From Desmodus rotundus (lineage: Eukaryota; Chordata; Mammalia; Chiroptera; Phyllostomidae), in NCBI RefSeq assembly GCF_022682495.2, contig NC_071389.1, positions 176,142,056-176,206,055 of the forward strand: 64,000 nucleotides of DNA, written 5' to 3'. Every line of letters starts with the position of its first letter. Position 1 is the first letter of the stretch. Below the pieces are notes generated by a model. It was not told where the DNA came from. It saw only the letters and a program-made list of their open reading frames with translations, and searched no databases. The translations under genes and the position numbers were made by a program. Shown here in pieces: positions 13,110-23,724 of the stretch.

Positions 13110-15075
13110 TACTCTCAAAGCTATCTCTCCCTGTGTATTTGAACCAGCTGAGGAGGGAACTGTAAGTATTCAAGAACGTCCTGTGATAAGACATGTTCGT
13201 CTATATCATAGAATGGGTAGGCTTTGTTCATAATTGGGATCCATTTCATCCTAAGCCTGTACATTTTAAGGCATATTTGGGAGCCTTTGTCACTTTTTAT
13301 ATCCACTGGGCTTGTGAAAACTCAAGTGATAATGTGTCTCATTTGAGAATCCCCCAAATTCCCTTGAGCTGGAAGTAAAACAAGAAAAACAAATGGCTGT
13401 TTATTTAAAGTGATAGCCATTCTGGGAGGGTTGTTTGTTATTGGCCTTCCTCTCCTGTTGTTGTGGTTTTCTGTGGGCCCCTGACAAGTCTTGGAATAAT
13501 TAAGCATTGTTGCTTTGGATTCCCGCTCTATCCTAACCTAAGGGCAAGGTCGGCGTCACTGGAAGAGCAATAGTTCTATTACAGCAGGAGAAAATCAGGA
13601 GCATGGGCTGGCCGCAGTTTGGAATGGACGCACACAAAATCATTATTTTATTCCAAATTATTACCGCCCACCCATTTTTGGTGCCCCACCCTCTCTACAT
13701 TTCTGAATTACATGCCACTGAATTATATAGTCCTCTTTGACTGTACGTTTTAGCCAGGGGAGGAATCCATGATAAGCATCATTTTACCCATAGTAAAACA
13801 TCACCCCCAAAATGACTAAGCGTCTACTGTTTCACTCTGGATAGCCTGTGGGAAATGTGAGAAGTTCGAGCCACACAATGCAACAATGGCTCTGGCAAAG
13901 CAGAGGGGCTGGCAGCTTCCTTTGCCGAACCAGTATTTTTGGACACTGACTGGATATTTCCCAACCTGCATTTTTTTCATTAGTGGATGCTGCCAAAATA
14001 CTCAGCAATCTCTCAAGCTGTACAATAATATGCTCCCAAACTAAGAAATAACTGTAAAATTTGTTTAAAAGGCTGGTCTCTTGTAACTGTACTTTAAAGT
14101 TCTAGTCTGAGAGATAAAAAAGAACCACCCCTTTGACAAAAATCTCAGTTTTGTTAGCCTGGATTGTTATAAAATGGAGATGAACCATCAGAAAGAATAT
14201 AGGGCCACTACCCAGGAGGAAGCCAGGGGAGAATGGACCGAGAGAGAAGAGGAAGACTGGAAAGGTCTTTATTTTGTGGTTTCAGATTCTTTGAGCTGTC
14301 AGGTAGAGATAAAGCGCAGGGCTTGACATCTCAGGACAGCCAGAGAAATCCAGCTTCAGATGGGAGAAGTTTAAAATGGCTCCTTTCTCAAAAAGAGGAA
14401 AGAAACAGAGACGCTCAGAACTGACAGAGGGGTACGTGTGTGATACACAGGTCAGACTGACACCTGTGGCATTACATATGTAAGAGAAAGAGTAATCTTT
14501 CATATGTTGCTCCAAAACGAAGCTTAATCTCATATGAGCTTGAATACAAGTCATTCTAACTCGTGGCTTAGATATACGGTTTGAGCCTTACTCTAACCTG
14601 CATATCTCATTATCAGAGTAGATTGATGGCATTTGAATTATTCACTCGGACCGAGTCATATACATCCACAAGTGAGAGGCCAAAAGGCTTGACAAATGGC
14701 AAGTGTGTGTGCGTGCCCATGCACGTGTGCTTGTGTAATTCATCTGACAGTAAAATCTGACCTGAACTGACATGAGGCCATTTAGAGTCTTTTCCCCTCT
14801 TTATGGAACTCTTCATATGTTTTACTACAGAGATGTTAGCATACTTGATTTTAGGATGCTGTGTCTGGCAGTAGCCCCAAAGATTTAAGACAAGGAGAGT
14901 TTAGACCTACGTTGAATTTTTCTGGAGTCTAGGAGGTAGTTTTAGGAAGAGAGGTATTACAAATGTTTGCAACTTAAACATATCCCACTTTAGAAGCGTT
15001 ATTTGAAAAATAAATAATGGACACAAACATTTCTATCCAGTTGTTTCACATTTTCCCTTACTGTCATTGGTTTGA
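13110..15075. other. Repeat-poor intronic stretch next to the exon
   Basis: I recognise no mobile element in this ~2 kb, unlike most of the window. The part 13500-14120 is dense in short AT-rich and E-box-like words, such as TTATTTTATTCCAAATTATTA, but no specific regulatory site can be proved from one sequence. The open frames are short and non-conserved in appearance. Confidence 0.4.
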
Positions 15076-15121
15076 TTTCTCTCTCTCTCTTTCTCTTTTT
15101 TTTACATTTTTACTATTCTAG
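15076..15121 (+). promoter_or_regulatory. GRIN2B: Splice acceptor with long polypyrimidine tract
   Basis: A run of CT repeats followed by T8 occupies about 15078-15104, then a T-rich stretch leads to CTAG, with the AG at 15120-15121 directly before the GAT of the exon. This is a strong vertebrate 3' splice site. The TAG would also be an in-frame stop just upstream, which agrees with the exon starting here. Confidence 0.93.
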
Positions 15122-15726
<605 letters not shown>

Positions 15727-15939
15727 ATGGAACCGGGGGCACACTGTTGGTGGAGGTCAGAGTTCAGCTTTCAGTACTAGGGTTGGACACTCAGAACCTG
15801 TGGGAGGAGCAGTTCAAGATGTCACAAGTTGAAGGCTGGCCCCTGGGATGGCAGTTGTTCATGATGGTGGGAGGGTTTCAGATCCAAAGCTTGCTGTGGT
15901 TGTGTTCTTGTTCTAAGAAATACAAAACGGCTCCCACTT

Positions 15940-16145
15940 ATTGATCACTTCCTGTGTGTTAGGTGTTACCTAAATGTGTTGCATTTTTACCTCATTCAAT
16001 CCTCAAAGCAACAACTCCAGTAAGCATGTTTTAAAAACTGTTTCCATTTTATAATACAAGAGAATTAGGCTTGTAGGTGTAAATCGTCCAAGTCACACTG
16101 CCAGCGAGAGGTCCGTTTGGAATTGAACCTTCTCTGGCCACCACG
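15940..16145 (-). repeat. MIR SINE, antisense
   Basis: The + strand reads as the reverse complement of MIR. It has a TTAGGTGTTACCTAAATGTGTTGC block, then ACCTCATTCAATCCTCAAAGCAACAACTC, then TTCCATTTTATAATACAAGAG, and then CAAGTCACACTGCCAGCGAGAGG with GAATTGAACC at the end. It lies only about 220 bp inside the intron that follows the exon. Confidence 0.75.
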
Positions 16146-16499
16146 TACTTGATCACTCTGAAAGACACGACAGACACAGAAATGAGGATCAGCCCACTTA
16201 CCGGTGTCTTTGGAGTGCCACTGTAGTGGGAGAATGAAGAATAGGTTACATGAGTCTCTAGGCACATGAAGAGGATTCTTCCATTGGGTCTTCCCTCCTT
16301 TGCTTCTCCTCTGTCTGCCTTTAAGAGCGAGAATGCTGTGGTAGAGGCAGCTTTTATGGTTGCTCTTGTCTGCTTTATTCAGTAAGAAGATAAGGGTGGA
16401 GTTCTGCTTCCCTGACCTCACCTCACCAGCCATAACTGCAGCAAGTCCTCAAAGGGGTAATTATGTGACTGTATGGGGCAGGACATTCTGTAGGATGCT

Positions 16500-16800
16500 T
16501 TTGTGGTTTAATTATTTGTATAAAACTGCTATGTGTGCACATTGTAAAAATTCAAACAACATGGAAGAGCACAAAAAAGAAAGTAAAAATGACCTTAAAT
16601 CTGACGAATGAGAGGGAATCATTGTTGAAAGAATTAGTGAATATCTTTTTAGACATTTCCCTGTGCGTGTATACCTATGTGGATACAAGCCTATAATTTT
16701 ACATAAATGTAAATGTACACATGTTCAATAGCCTGACTTTCTTCTACTCAACAACATGTTTTAGGCATCCATTTTAATTAATCTACTATATTGGACTCAT
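16500..16800 (-). mobile_element. L1 3'-region fragment (L1M type), antisense
   Basis: The segment has CACATTGTAAAAATTCAAACAAC, then ACATTTCCCTGTGCGTGTATACC, then CTTTCTTCTACTCAACAACATG. This resembles the antisense order of an old L1 3' region, in which a short AT-rich block precedes TTCACTTAACA-like sequence. Divergence is high and the subfamily cannot be named. Confidence 0.4.
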
Positions 16801-17159
16801 AGAAAGGTATTTAGAAAAACTTAATACATCTCAGGTTCCCATCATCCAGCTTAAGAAATAAAATATTAGAAGGTGCACCCTGGGGAGACTGACATACATT
16901 TAGTGGAGGTTGAATGTGCACCCAGTTATACTTGTTTAACTTCTGGAAGGGAGTTGACTGTGGCCTGTCAGCTAAGCTTCTGAATTCAGAGTTGGAACTA
17001 AAACTAGCATTAATGACCCATGGACACAGACAACAACGTGATGAAAGGTGGGGGTGGGGGAACTGGGGGAAGGGGGGCAAAGGGCAGAAATGGGGGACAT
17101 CTGTAACAGTGTCAACCTTTAAGTAAATAAAACCAGTATTAGTGCAGCTGTATCTGTGA

Positions 17160-18336
17160 GCCAATTCTAATATTCTCCCACCTTGAACTTTGCTCTTTCT
17201 ACCATCCCTAGTTATCGCTGCTTGTTTGCTACTGGCTGTCTTGGTTTTCTTTCTACCTCTGGTAGTTCTGTCTCCGGCTCCCTGGCATGCTCTTCTTCCT
17301 TTACACATCTCTGAAATATTAGTGCTTCTCAGGGCTCGTCCTAGGCCCGCTTCTTTTCTTATCCATTGCCAAGGATGCAATTAATAATGTCCACAAGTTG
17401 CCCCAAATTGATATCTCTGGCTGCAAATTCTCACTTGAGCCCCAGGTCTGTATCTCTAAGTGTAACTAGGTATGTTTCTTCAGAACATACGATAGCCAGA
17501 GCTGGCCTGCTTTCTCCCCCCACATCTTCTTGCAAAATCTGCACCACCCATAAAGCGTACATTCTATTATCCAGTTGTCTAAAATAAAACATTTTGGTGT
17601 CCTTGATTCTATAACCCTGCCACCTAATAGCCAACCATGCCATTTTCTGTGGATTTCCTATGGAGTGCTTTCACTTATTTTCATCTCCGTACCATATCCC
17701 ACTTCATCTCTTCTTACTTGCATTGCTGCAGGGCCTCTTAAATATCTTCTGGCTCCTAGCTCAGCTTCTTTTCAATTTACATTGCAGCCAGAGTGATCTA
17801 AAGTGAAATGTGATGTCATCACTCTCCTGCTCAATACCATTCAGGGCCTCTTTATTGCCCCTATAATAAAGTCCCATCTCCTTAATATGGTTTACAAAGT
17901 CTTCCACAGCATGGGCCCTCCTGTCTCTTCAAAATTGTCTCATGCTACTCTCTGCCTTAAATACTGTGTTCCTGCAATACTGAACTTACTTGAGTTCTTT
18001 GAGAATACCGCATTCTCTCTCACTCTCAGCTCTTCCCTCTACCTTGGGTATACTCCCCAGGTACCCCTTCCCCCCAATACCTAAAGGCAGATGCTCTTTC
18101 ACCTGTCTCAGACTCTTCATTCTTTAGCTTTCACCTTTGTCATCACTCCTCCTGGGAAGGCTTTTCTGCACCCTGGACTAACATTACCCTGTAATGTGCC
18201 TATTATAATTACATGCTTTATTATCTTTCTTCCTGGTAAGTTCTGTGAAGGCAGTGGCCTTTCTGTCTTACTCACTTCTATGTCCCCCACTCCTAGCACA
18301 GCGAGTCCCAGAGAAAATGCTTGGAGTGAATGAATA
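17160..18336 (+). mobile_element. L2 LINE fragment, sense, 3' end
   Basis: The segment follows the L2 3' consensus in sense. It includes CATTGCAGCCAGAGTGATCTAAAG, a block with CCTCTTTATTGCCC then TAAAGTCC, ATGGTTTACAAAGTC, CTGGGAAGGCTTTTCTGCACCC, and an end with GGCAGTGGCC, CCCACTCCTAGCACAGCG and TGGAGTGAATGAATAG. Several open frames across it, including a 189-codon antisense one at 16811-17380, are chance. The 191-bp direct repeat begins only 14 bp after its end. Confidence 0.8.
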
Positions 18337-18349
18337 GCATTTTTTTAAC

Positions 18350-18540
18350 CTTTGCAAAATAAAATTGTTGCAAATAGTTGGTTGTTTCACAACGATGGCC
18401 CTCTGTTGGCCTGCTGCTCACCTCCCTGTAACAGCAGTGGGAGGAAGGTCCCTAGGGAGGTACCTTGGAGTGGCCCAGCCCTAGGAAGACACCAGGAACA
18501 CATACTTAAGAAAGGGTTCTCTCTTACCTCCTGAAAACCC
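18350..18540 (+). repeat. 191-bp direct repeat, copy 1
   Basis: This block starts CTTTGCAAAATAAAATTGTT and ends GAAAACCC. It recurs at 19740-19931 in the same orientation with about ten substitutions and one single-base indel, so roughly 95% identity. Similarity stops abruptly at both ends. I do not recognise the sequence as a known family. Confidence 0.92.
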
Positions 18541-19739
18541 TCCCGAGATGCTGAGCTGCCCAGTGCATACCTGTTCTACAGGAGCTTTCTTGTTCTGCTC
18601 CTCTTTGCAAGATAATAGGCATTTTCTTCAAAAACTTACTGTTTATTCTGTTCTGTACATTCATGTTTTCTCCCACTGTTTTTAGTATTTAATTCAAATC
18701 TGACTCAGATCATTCTATCAAATGTGTGTTCATTTTAAAAAATGCTAACAGTGAGGGACTATTGAGACTAAAACATTTGCTAAACAACACAAGGAAATCA
18801 AGTGGGTGTTACCTTAAAGTCCATAAATATGGTCCAGGAATGCCTGTTTTTATCTTAAAATTTCCTCTGAGTAAACAGGGACCTGCAGATATTACTATTT
18901 CCCACTTGGCTTACTTTACATTAGGATATAAATGTTATATTTCTCAAGTTTGGCCTCTAACCACTATGTCTTTAAAACCACAGTTTTTTTAGCCTTTGTT
19001 ATCACCTTCGATGGCCACTCTGGAAGGTAGCCCTCCTAGGTCCTCTCTACTCCTTTCTTAGAGCTTATTGTCAGACAGCCACAGATACCCAGCTCCGTCT
19101 TCTCAAGTATAGTAAGTCTTAAAAGGGATAAGGATTACTCAGGGCAGGTGATTCATAAATCCCTCAAATACCAGTGTAGAGCAGAGAGAAAAAGTTTACC
19201 TTTACTTGATTTCCCAAATATACTGTGTGGAAATTGCCTTAGGACTTATCAGGGTGCTTCTCCACTGAGACCCTCCCTCTATGAACTTTCTTCTGCACCA
19301 GTTCCGTTCCTCTCGAGTTCTGTATCTAACTCTGCAGGACCTCTGCTCTTGGCCCTCTCCCTGTCCACACACCTGCATCTCCCTTGCATCTCCACTGTCT
19401 TTTCCTTTCTCTCTGCCCAGATGCAGCTTCTCATGGCTCTTGAATCCAATCCCTAGCCTCTCCTGGAAATATGTTAATATGTTTTTCTATCAGGAGCCAT
19501 AAAGGATTGGGGTTGACTAACAGGGACAAGAAGGAGCTATCCTCAAAGTCTGAGCTGTTATCGCCAGGCACAACACTCAAAATCATCAGTGGAATTCAAT
19601 TAGGCACACTCAGTCTGAGTTCCTCCCACTTATCCTGCTCTGAAGTCAGACTCTTCCTCCGTCACATCTCTGGTCTCACTAGGGTCACTCTCTTAAATAA
19701 CAAACCAAGCAGCCACACTGTTTAGCCACAGCAGGAAAT
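18541..19739. other. 1.2-kb segment between the two direct repeats
   Basis: I see no gene. Open frames here (for example 19148-19456) resemble no retroviral or transposase protein. Nothing like a primer-binding site or polypurine tract convinces me, so an endogenous retrovirus cannot be claimed. Confidence 0.5.
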
Positions 19740-19931
19740 CTTTGCAAAATAAAATTGTTGCAAATAGTTGGTTGTTTCACGACGATGGCCCTCTGTTGGC
19801 CTATTGCTCACCTCCCCGTAACAGCAGTGGGAGGAGGGTCCCTAAGGAGGTACCTTGGAGTGACCCAGCCCTAGGAAGACACCAGGAACACATACTTAGG
19901 AAAGGGTTCTCCTCTTAGCTCCTGAGAACCC
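19740..19931 (+). repeat. 192-bp direct repeat, copy 2
   Basis: This is the second copy of the block at 18350-18540, 1390 bp downstream and on the same strand. It has one extra C in the CTCCTCTTAG part. The sequences outside the two copies are unrelated, so the unit was not made by a simple tandem duplication of the whole 1.39-kb interval. Confidence 0.92.
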
Positions 19932-20591
19932 AGTAACATAAACAGGCCCTGTCCTCCCCAGAAGCATTGTAAAGAGACGTAAAGTTCTCATTTATACCTG
20001 ACGGTGGCTTTCTTTTCATGTGAAGCAAGTTTATAAGTTTAGTGTTAGGGAACAGATACAGAAGATGATGTGATATCCCCAAATGCTGAGAAGAGACTTA
20101 TATTTGAAGTGATTCACTTGTTACTGAAGGATGACATATAAGCATTCTCAGAGCAGCTCCTTAAAAATGATCTACTTTAGTTCATTATTAAATAATCGTT
20201 ATTTATCATGTGTCCATCCAAGTTCCTCACTGATTACTTCTTAGCTCCTTGAAGCTCGTTCAGCTATAGACTTGGATACTATCTCCAGATACGATAGGCT
20301 TTAGACTGCTGGGTGAGGACTTTTACCAGAGTTGCAAGAAAAATACAGAAACTCTGTTAAATTTGAATGTCAACAGATCATTTTTTCAGCATCTGTCCTA
20401 AATATCACATGGGACATCCTGATACTAAAAGACAATTTGCTGTTTATCTGAAATTCAAATTTAACAGGACTCCTGTATTGTTTTGTTAAATATGACACCC
20501 CTGCTTTGTCAACTAATAAGAATTAATTTTCTGTGGGAATTTTGTAGCTTGCATTTATGCATTATTAGTAAATGTACTCCAGTGCCTACAC

Positions 20592-20854
20592 CAGTGATTA
20601 TCAAGCTTTGTCACCTCATGGCACACATAAACTAATTACTAAAATTCTGCAGCACACCAAAAAATTTATTATTTTTTTTGCCAGTCTGACAAAAAACAAG
20701 TATAATTTTGATTCATTCACATCGGACGGCTATTGTTGTGTTTGTTGTGGTCATTTTTTCCTTTGGCAATTTACAGGAAAAGAGGTCACTGCCCTGACCA
20801 GTTAGGTATTGAATATTTTAAAAATTCCTGTGACACACTGATGGAGAATCGTTG
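20592..20854 (+). mobile_element. Non-autonomous hAT-type element (MITE), 263 bp
   Basis: The ends are imperfect inverted repeats, CAGTGATTATC and GAGAATCGTTG, of the CAGTGGTTCTCAA class typical of hAT elements. The inside includes CTCATGGCACACATAAAC and GCAGCACACC, which I recall as a repeated miniature hAT family. The 8-bp flanks GCCTACAC and CCCTGTAC match at 5 of 8 positions, two of the mismatches being transitions, as an aged hAT target duplication would. No transposase frame is present. Confidence 0.75.
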
Positions 20855-21049
20855 CCCTGTACCATAGCCTAAGACATGCTGAGAGAGTTTTATTCCAACT
20901 AGGACTTTGTTTGATTGAAAGAGTTAGAGAATTTCTCATGCCATGTATCTCTAAGTGAAGGATCTTCTTAGTTCCTGAGAAAAGTCTGAAAACCTTTTGG
21001 TACCAACTGATCTGAAAGTATTGAGAAAGGGATTTGGCCAGTGGTCTAC

Positions 21050-21248
21050 CAGGGGTGTCCAACCTGAGGCCCGCAGGTCACATGCAGCTCAGGGTGGCTG
21101 TGAATGGGGCCCAACACAAAATTGTAAATTTACTTAAAATATTATGAGATGATTTTGTGATTACGTGTCACAATGTATTTAGTGTGGCCCAAGACAACTC
21201 TTCTTCTTCCAGTGTGGCCCAGAGACACCAAAAGGTTGGACACCCCTG
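21050..21248 (+). mobile_element. Non-autonomous DNA transposon (hAT-like MITE), 199 bp, 16-bp perfect inverted ends
   Basis: The element begins CAGGGGTGTCCAACCT and ends with its exact reverse complement, a perfect 16-bp terminal inverted repeat. Internally it carries two copies of a GTGTGGCCCA word and the block AACACAAAATTGTAAATTTAC. I recognise the type as a miniature DNA transposon of the hAT group, which duplicates 8 bp on insertion. The present flanks TGGTCTAC and GAACCCTT do not match, so either the duplication has decayed or the superfamily is different. Confidence 0.78.
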
Positions 21249-21254
21249 GAACCC

Positions 21255-23135
21255 TTCTTCCTTTCCCTCAGCGGGAGAAGGCTTGTTCACTATTAGTAGG
21301 CCCATGTCTGTATCTTTCCTTTATCACTTCCTGGGGCGGGGGCAGTTAATGATTATTTTCCTTTCCGGTGTGCTCTCAGTACTCCTCTAGTCTGTTTCTG
21401 TCCCTCTGGTGGTGGTGCGTCTGCCACTCACCTCTAGGTTCTCTTTCTCTTCTGCGGATCCAGCATTCCTACTCTTTATACAGGGCAACTTTTCAAACTT
21501 GTATAAAAAGCAGGTGCTCTTTGAAATGGCTGGATCTCAAAATAGCAAATCTTTTATGAATGTTGCCTGATTATTTTTCCCCAGTGTCCTCGGTTTTCCT
21601 ACTCAGCATACAAGTATGTTTTGCACAAAGCCATCCCAACTCTTCCTTCCCCATTAAAGTCGCCATCTCAGAAGGCCAGACTCCTCTTCCTAGCCTAGCT
21701 TTTGAGAGATGAGGATAACCAATGTGGAGAAAGGTGCTTTTTAGGTGCTTATTAAAAGATCTGTGATGAACACAACCTTCCTTTAACCTTGAGGCAGACT
21801 CTGCATCCTTGGAACAGTTGTATTAGCTGGATTGCTCCCAGGGGATGCCCACTTGACTCTCTTGGCCTGGAAAGTGCTGAGAGGTTAAGAAATAGATGAG
21901 GAATTGAGTCCATTAGTTTTTAGACACTATGGGCAAGAGCTGCTTGGTTAGTATCCATCACTGGTTATTAAATGTTCATGGAGTGCCAAACTCAGGCAGA
22001 TTTATGGTAAGACAAATATATGTTATAGGTTAACAATATAATTTACATGAGAACCAGTCAGAGGCCCCATGAATGCATAGTTATAAGTAGACTTTCAGGC
22101 ATAATGGCCCTTCCTCTGGTTAAAGAAGTCTACTGCATCTAAGGAAAGCTAGGTTTTCATATGAAATGGGAGGACACACTTGTGTATATAGAGAGACACT
22201 TCATCTGCTCATAGTGAAAAAGGAGATATAAATTGGGGAAAATAACCAGAGGATCTAATAACTGCCCTAAAAAATGTATTCAGTGCTTATTGTGACTCAG
22301 GCAAAGCAAGCTTTAACTGTTTAGGGAAGAATGACCCAATGTGAAGACGTTCAGACTCTTCTGTTCTCTCCCACTCTTTCACATTTTTCATATCAGATAC
22401 ATAAATGGTCATTTCAGTAAGTGACCTTTGCTTCTTTTCCTTAAATTGGAACCCGTGAAGAACATTCTCAATGCTTAACACCGAGACCCCTACATGATTC
22501 TTTCCTTAATTGCTATTTAATTTTATGGCTGAGTTGTAGAATTTAAAAGTTACACATGACATATTTGCTGTTTCTTTTCTCTTCTGTTTTCTTTCTCCTC
22601 CACTTCCTCCCCATTCTTTTATATCCTCTTCCTCTTTCTCCTTTAAAAAACTATTTACAGTTTGGGGGAGAGAGCAGGAGACAAAGAGGGGGAGTGAGGG
22701 GGAAAATAATTCTGTTTCACTGAGGACAGTTTTTTTTGGGGGGGGGGAAGAGGTGCCTAGCGCTGCGAGAGAAGACACAGGTGGTCGGTACATTGCTGTA
22801 GGAATGGCATGGTCTCGAGAGGAAAGAATCGAGATCAGAGTAGAGCAATGACTCTCAGTGGGGAAAGCAGGCAAGTCTCAATCTGAGTAACCGATTTTGC
22901 CTCACAGAGGACAAAGCGGGCGGTGCTGGCAATATGGGCTAAGAAGAGGGTCATGAGGTATATGCTCTGAAGCAGCCCCTTGTCATCAGTCTGAGGAAGT
23001 TATTAACTCTAGTATCACTGCCTTTCTGAGTATTTACTGTGCACCAGCATTGTGAGTTATCTAATTTGACCTTTGCAAATATCCTGAGCCAGACACATGT
23101 CCTCAGGATTCCCCTGTTTAAAAGGGTACTTTGCA
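21255..23135. other. Intronic stretch, unassigned
   Basis: I see no gene or clear repeat. There is a pyrimidine-rich run at about 22570-22640 and a T8-G10 run at 22730-22747. Open frames are short and of skewed composition. Confidence 0.45.
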
Positions 23136-23139
23136 CTTC

Positions 23140-23350
23140 CTGCCCTCCCGTGCATTCCCTATGCCCGTCTCCTGCTTTATTTTCTCTGTAGCTCTTATCT
23201 GACATACTACATGTATTTTATTTTTAAGTATTTTGTTGTCCCACTCTTCTTGGTTGAATTCAAGTTCCATGAGAGCAGGGCTTTTTTTTAGCCTCTGTGT
23301 TCCCAGCACAGTGACTGATAGATTGTAGAACCTTAATAAATATTTGTCAG
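23140..23350 (+). mobile_element. L2 LINE 3' end, sense
   Basis: The segment has CTTATCTGACATACTACATG, then AAGTTCCATGAGAGCAGGGC, then TGTTCCCAGCACAGTGAC, then CCTTAATAAATATTTGTC. This is the standard order of the L2 3' terminus. Confidence 0.75.
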
Positions 23351-23359
23351 GTAAAAGCA

Positions 23360-23720
23360 TAAATGAAGATAGGAATCATTATCCCCATTTTATATGTGTC
23401 TAAGAAACCTGAGGTCCAGGGACCCCCAGCCTAGGCTGTGTGGTAATGCCAGGGTCTGGCCTGGGTCTGCCTAGGGAACCTGGGTTTCAGCCCCTTACTG
23501 TGCTGCACGTTAACCAAACTTGAAAGGAATCTCCGCTTCCCTTAAAATCAGAGCCTCAGAGTTGGAAGAGTCCTTGCGGCTCATGTCATCCAACCCTTTC
23601 TGTACATGGATTCTCACAGAATAGGCAATAGAATGATGAGTGGATTTTACAAATGTGAAAACAGAATCTGAGAGGGTCACTCATCTGTTAGAGGCTGGGT
23701 GGGCGCAGAACCCAGCTGCC
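23360..23720 (-). repeat. MIR-like fragments, antisense (two pieces)
   Basis: At 23370-23480 an ATTATCCCCATTTTATATGTG block is followed by GAAACCTGAGGTCCAGGGA. At 23590-23720 a TTTTACAAATGTGAAAACAG block is followed by GGGCGCAGAACCCAGC. Both match the antisense MIR core, which in intact copies reads CCCATTTTACAGATGAGGAA. They may be two insertions. Confidence 0.5.
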
Positions 23721-23724
23721 CTCA

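Larger units (their letters stand above)
1..15121 (+). other. GRIN2B: GRIN2B intron, 3' part (upstream of the exon)
   Basis: This is intron sequence on the transcribed strand, running to the acceptor at 15121. No upstream GRIN2B coding exon was seen in it. It is AT-rich, has few CpGs and carries only old repeats, listed separately. The assignment follows from the exon and from my knowledge that GRIN2B introns are tens of kilobases or longer. Confidence 0.9.

Noticed and set aside
16811..17380. 189-codon open frame on the minus strand
   Set aside because: It partly overlaps the antisense side of an L2, has no recognisable domain and no splice or promoter context. It is chance.
18350..19931. 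Endogenous retrovirus with two LTRs
   Set aside because: The repeats do not begin TG or end CA, no primer-binding site or gag/pol-like frame is seen, and no target duplication is convincing. The repeat pair is kept as unexplained instead.
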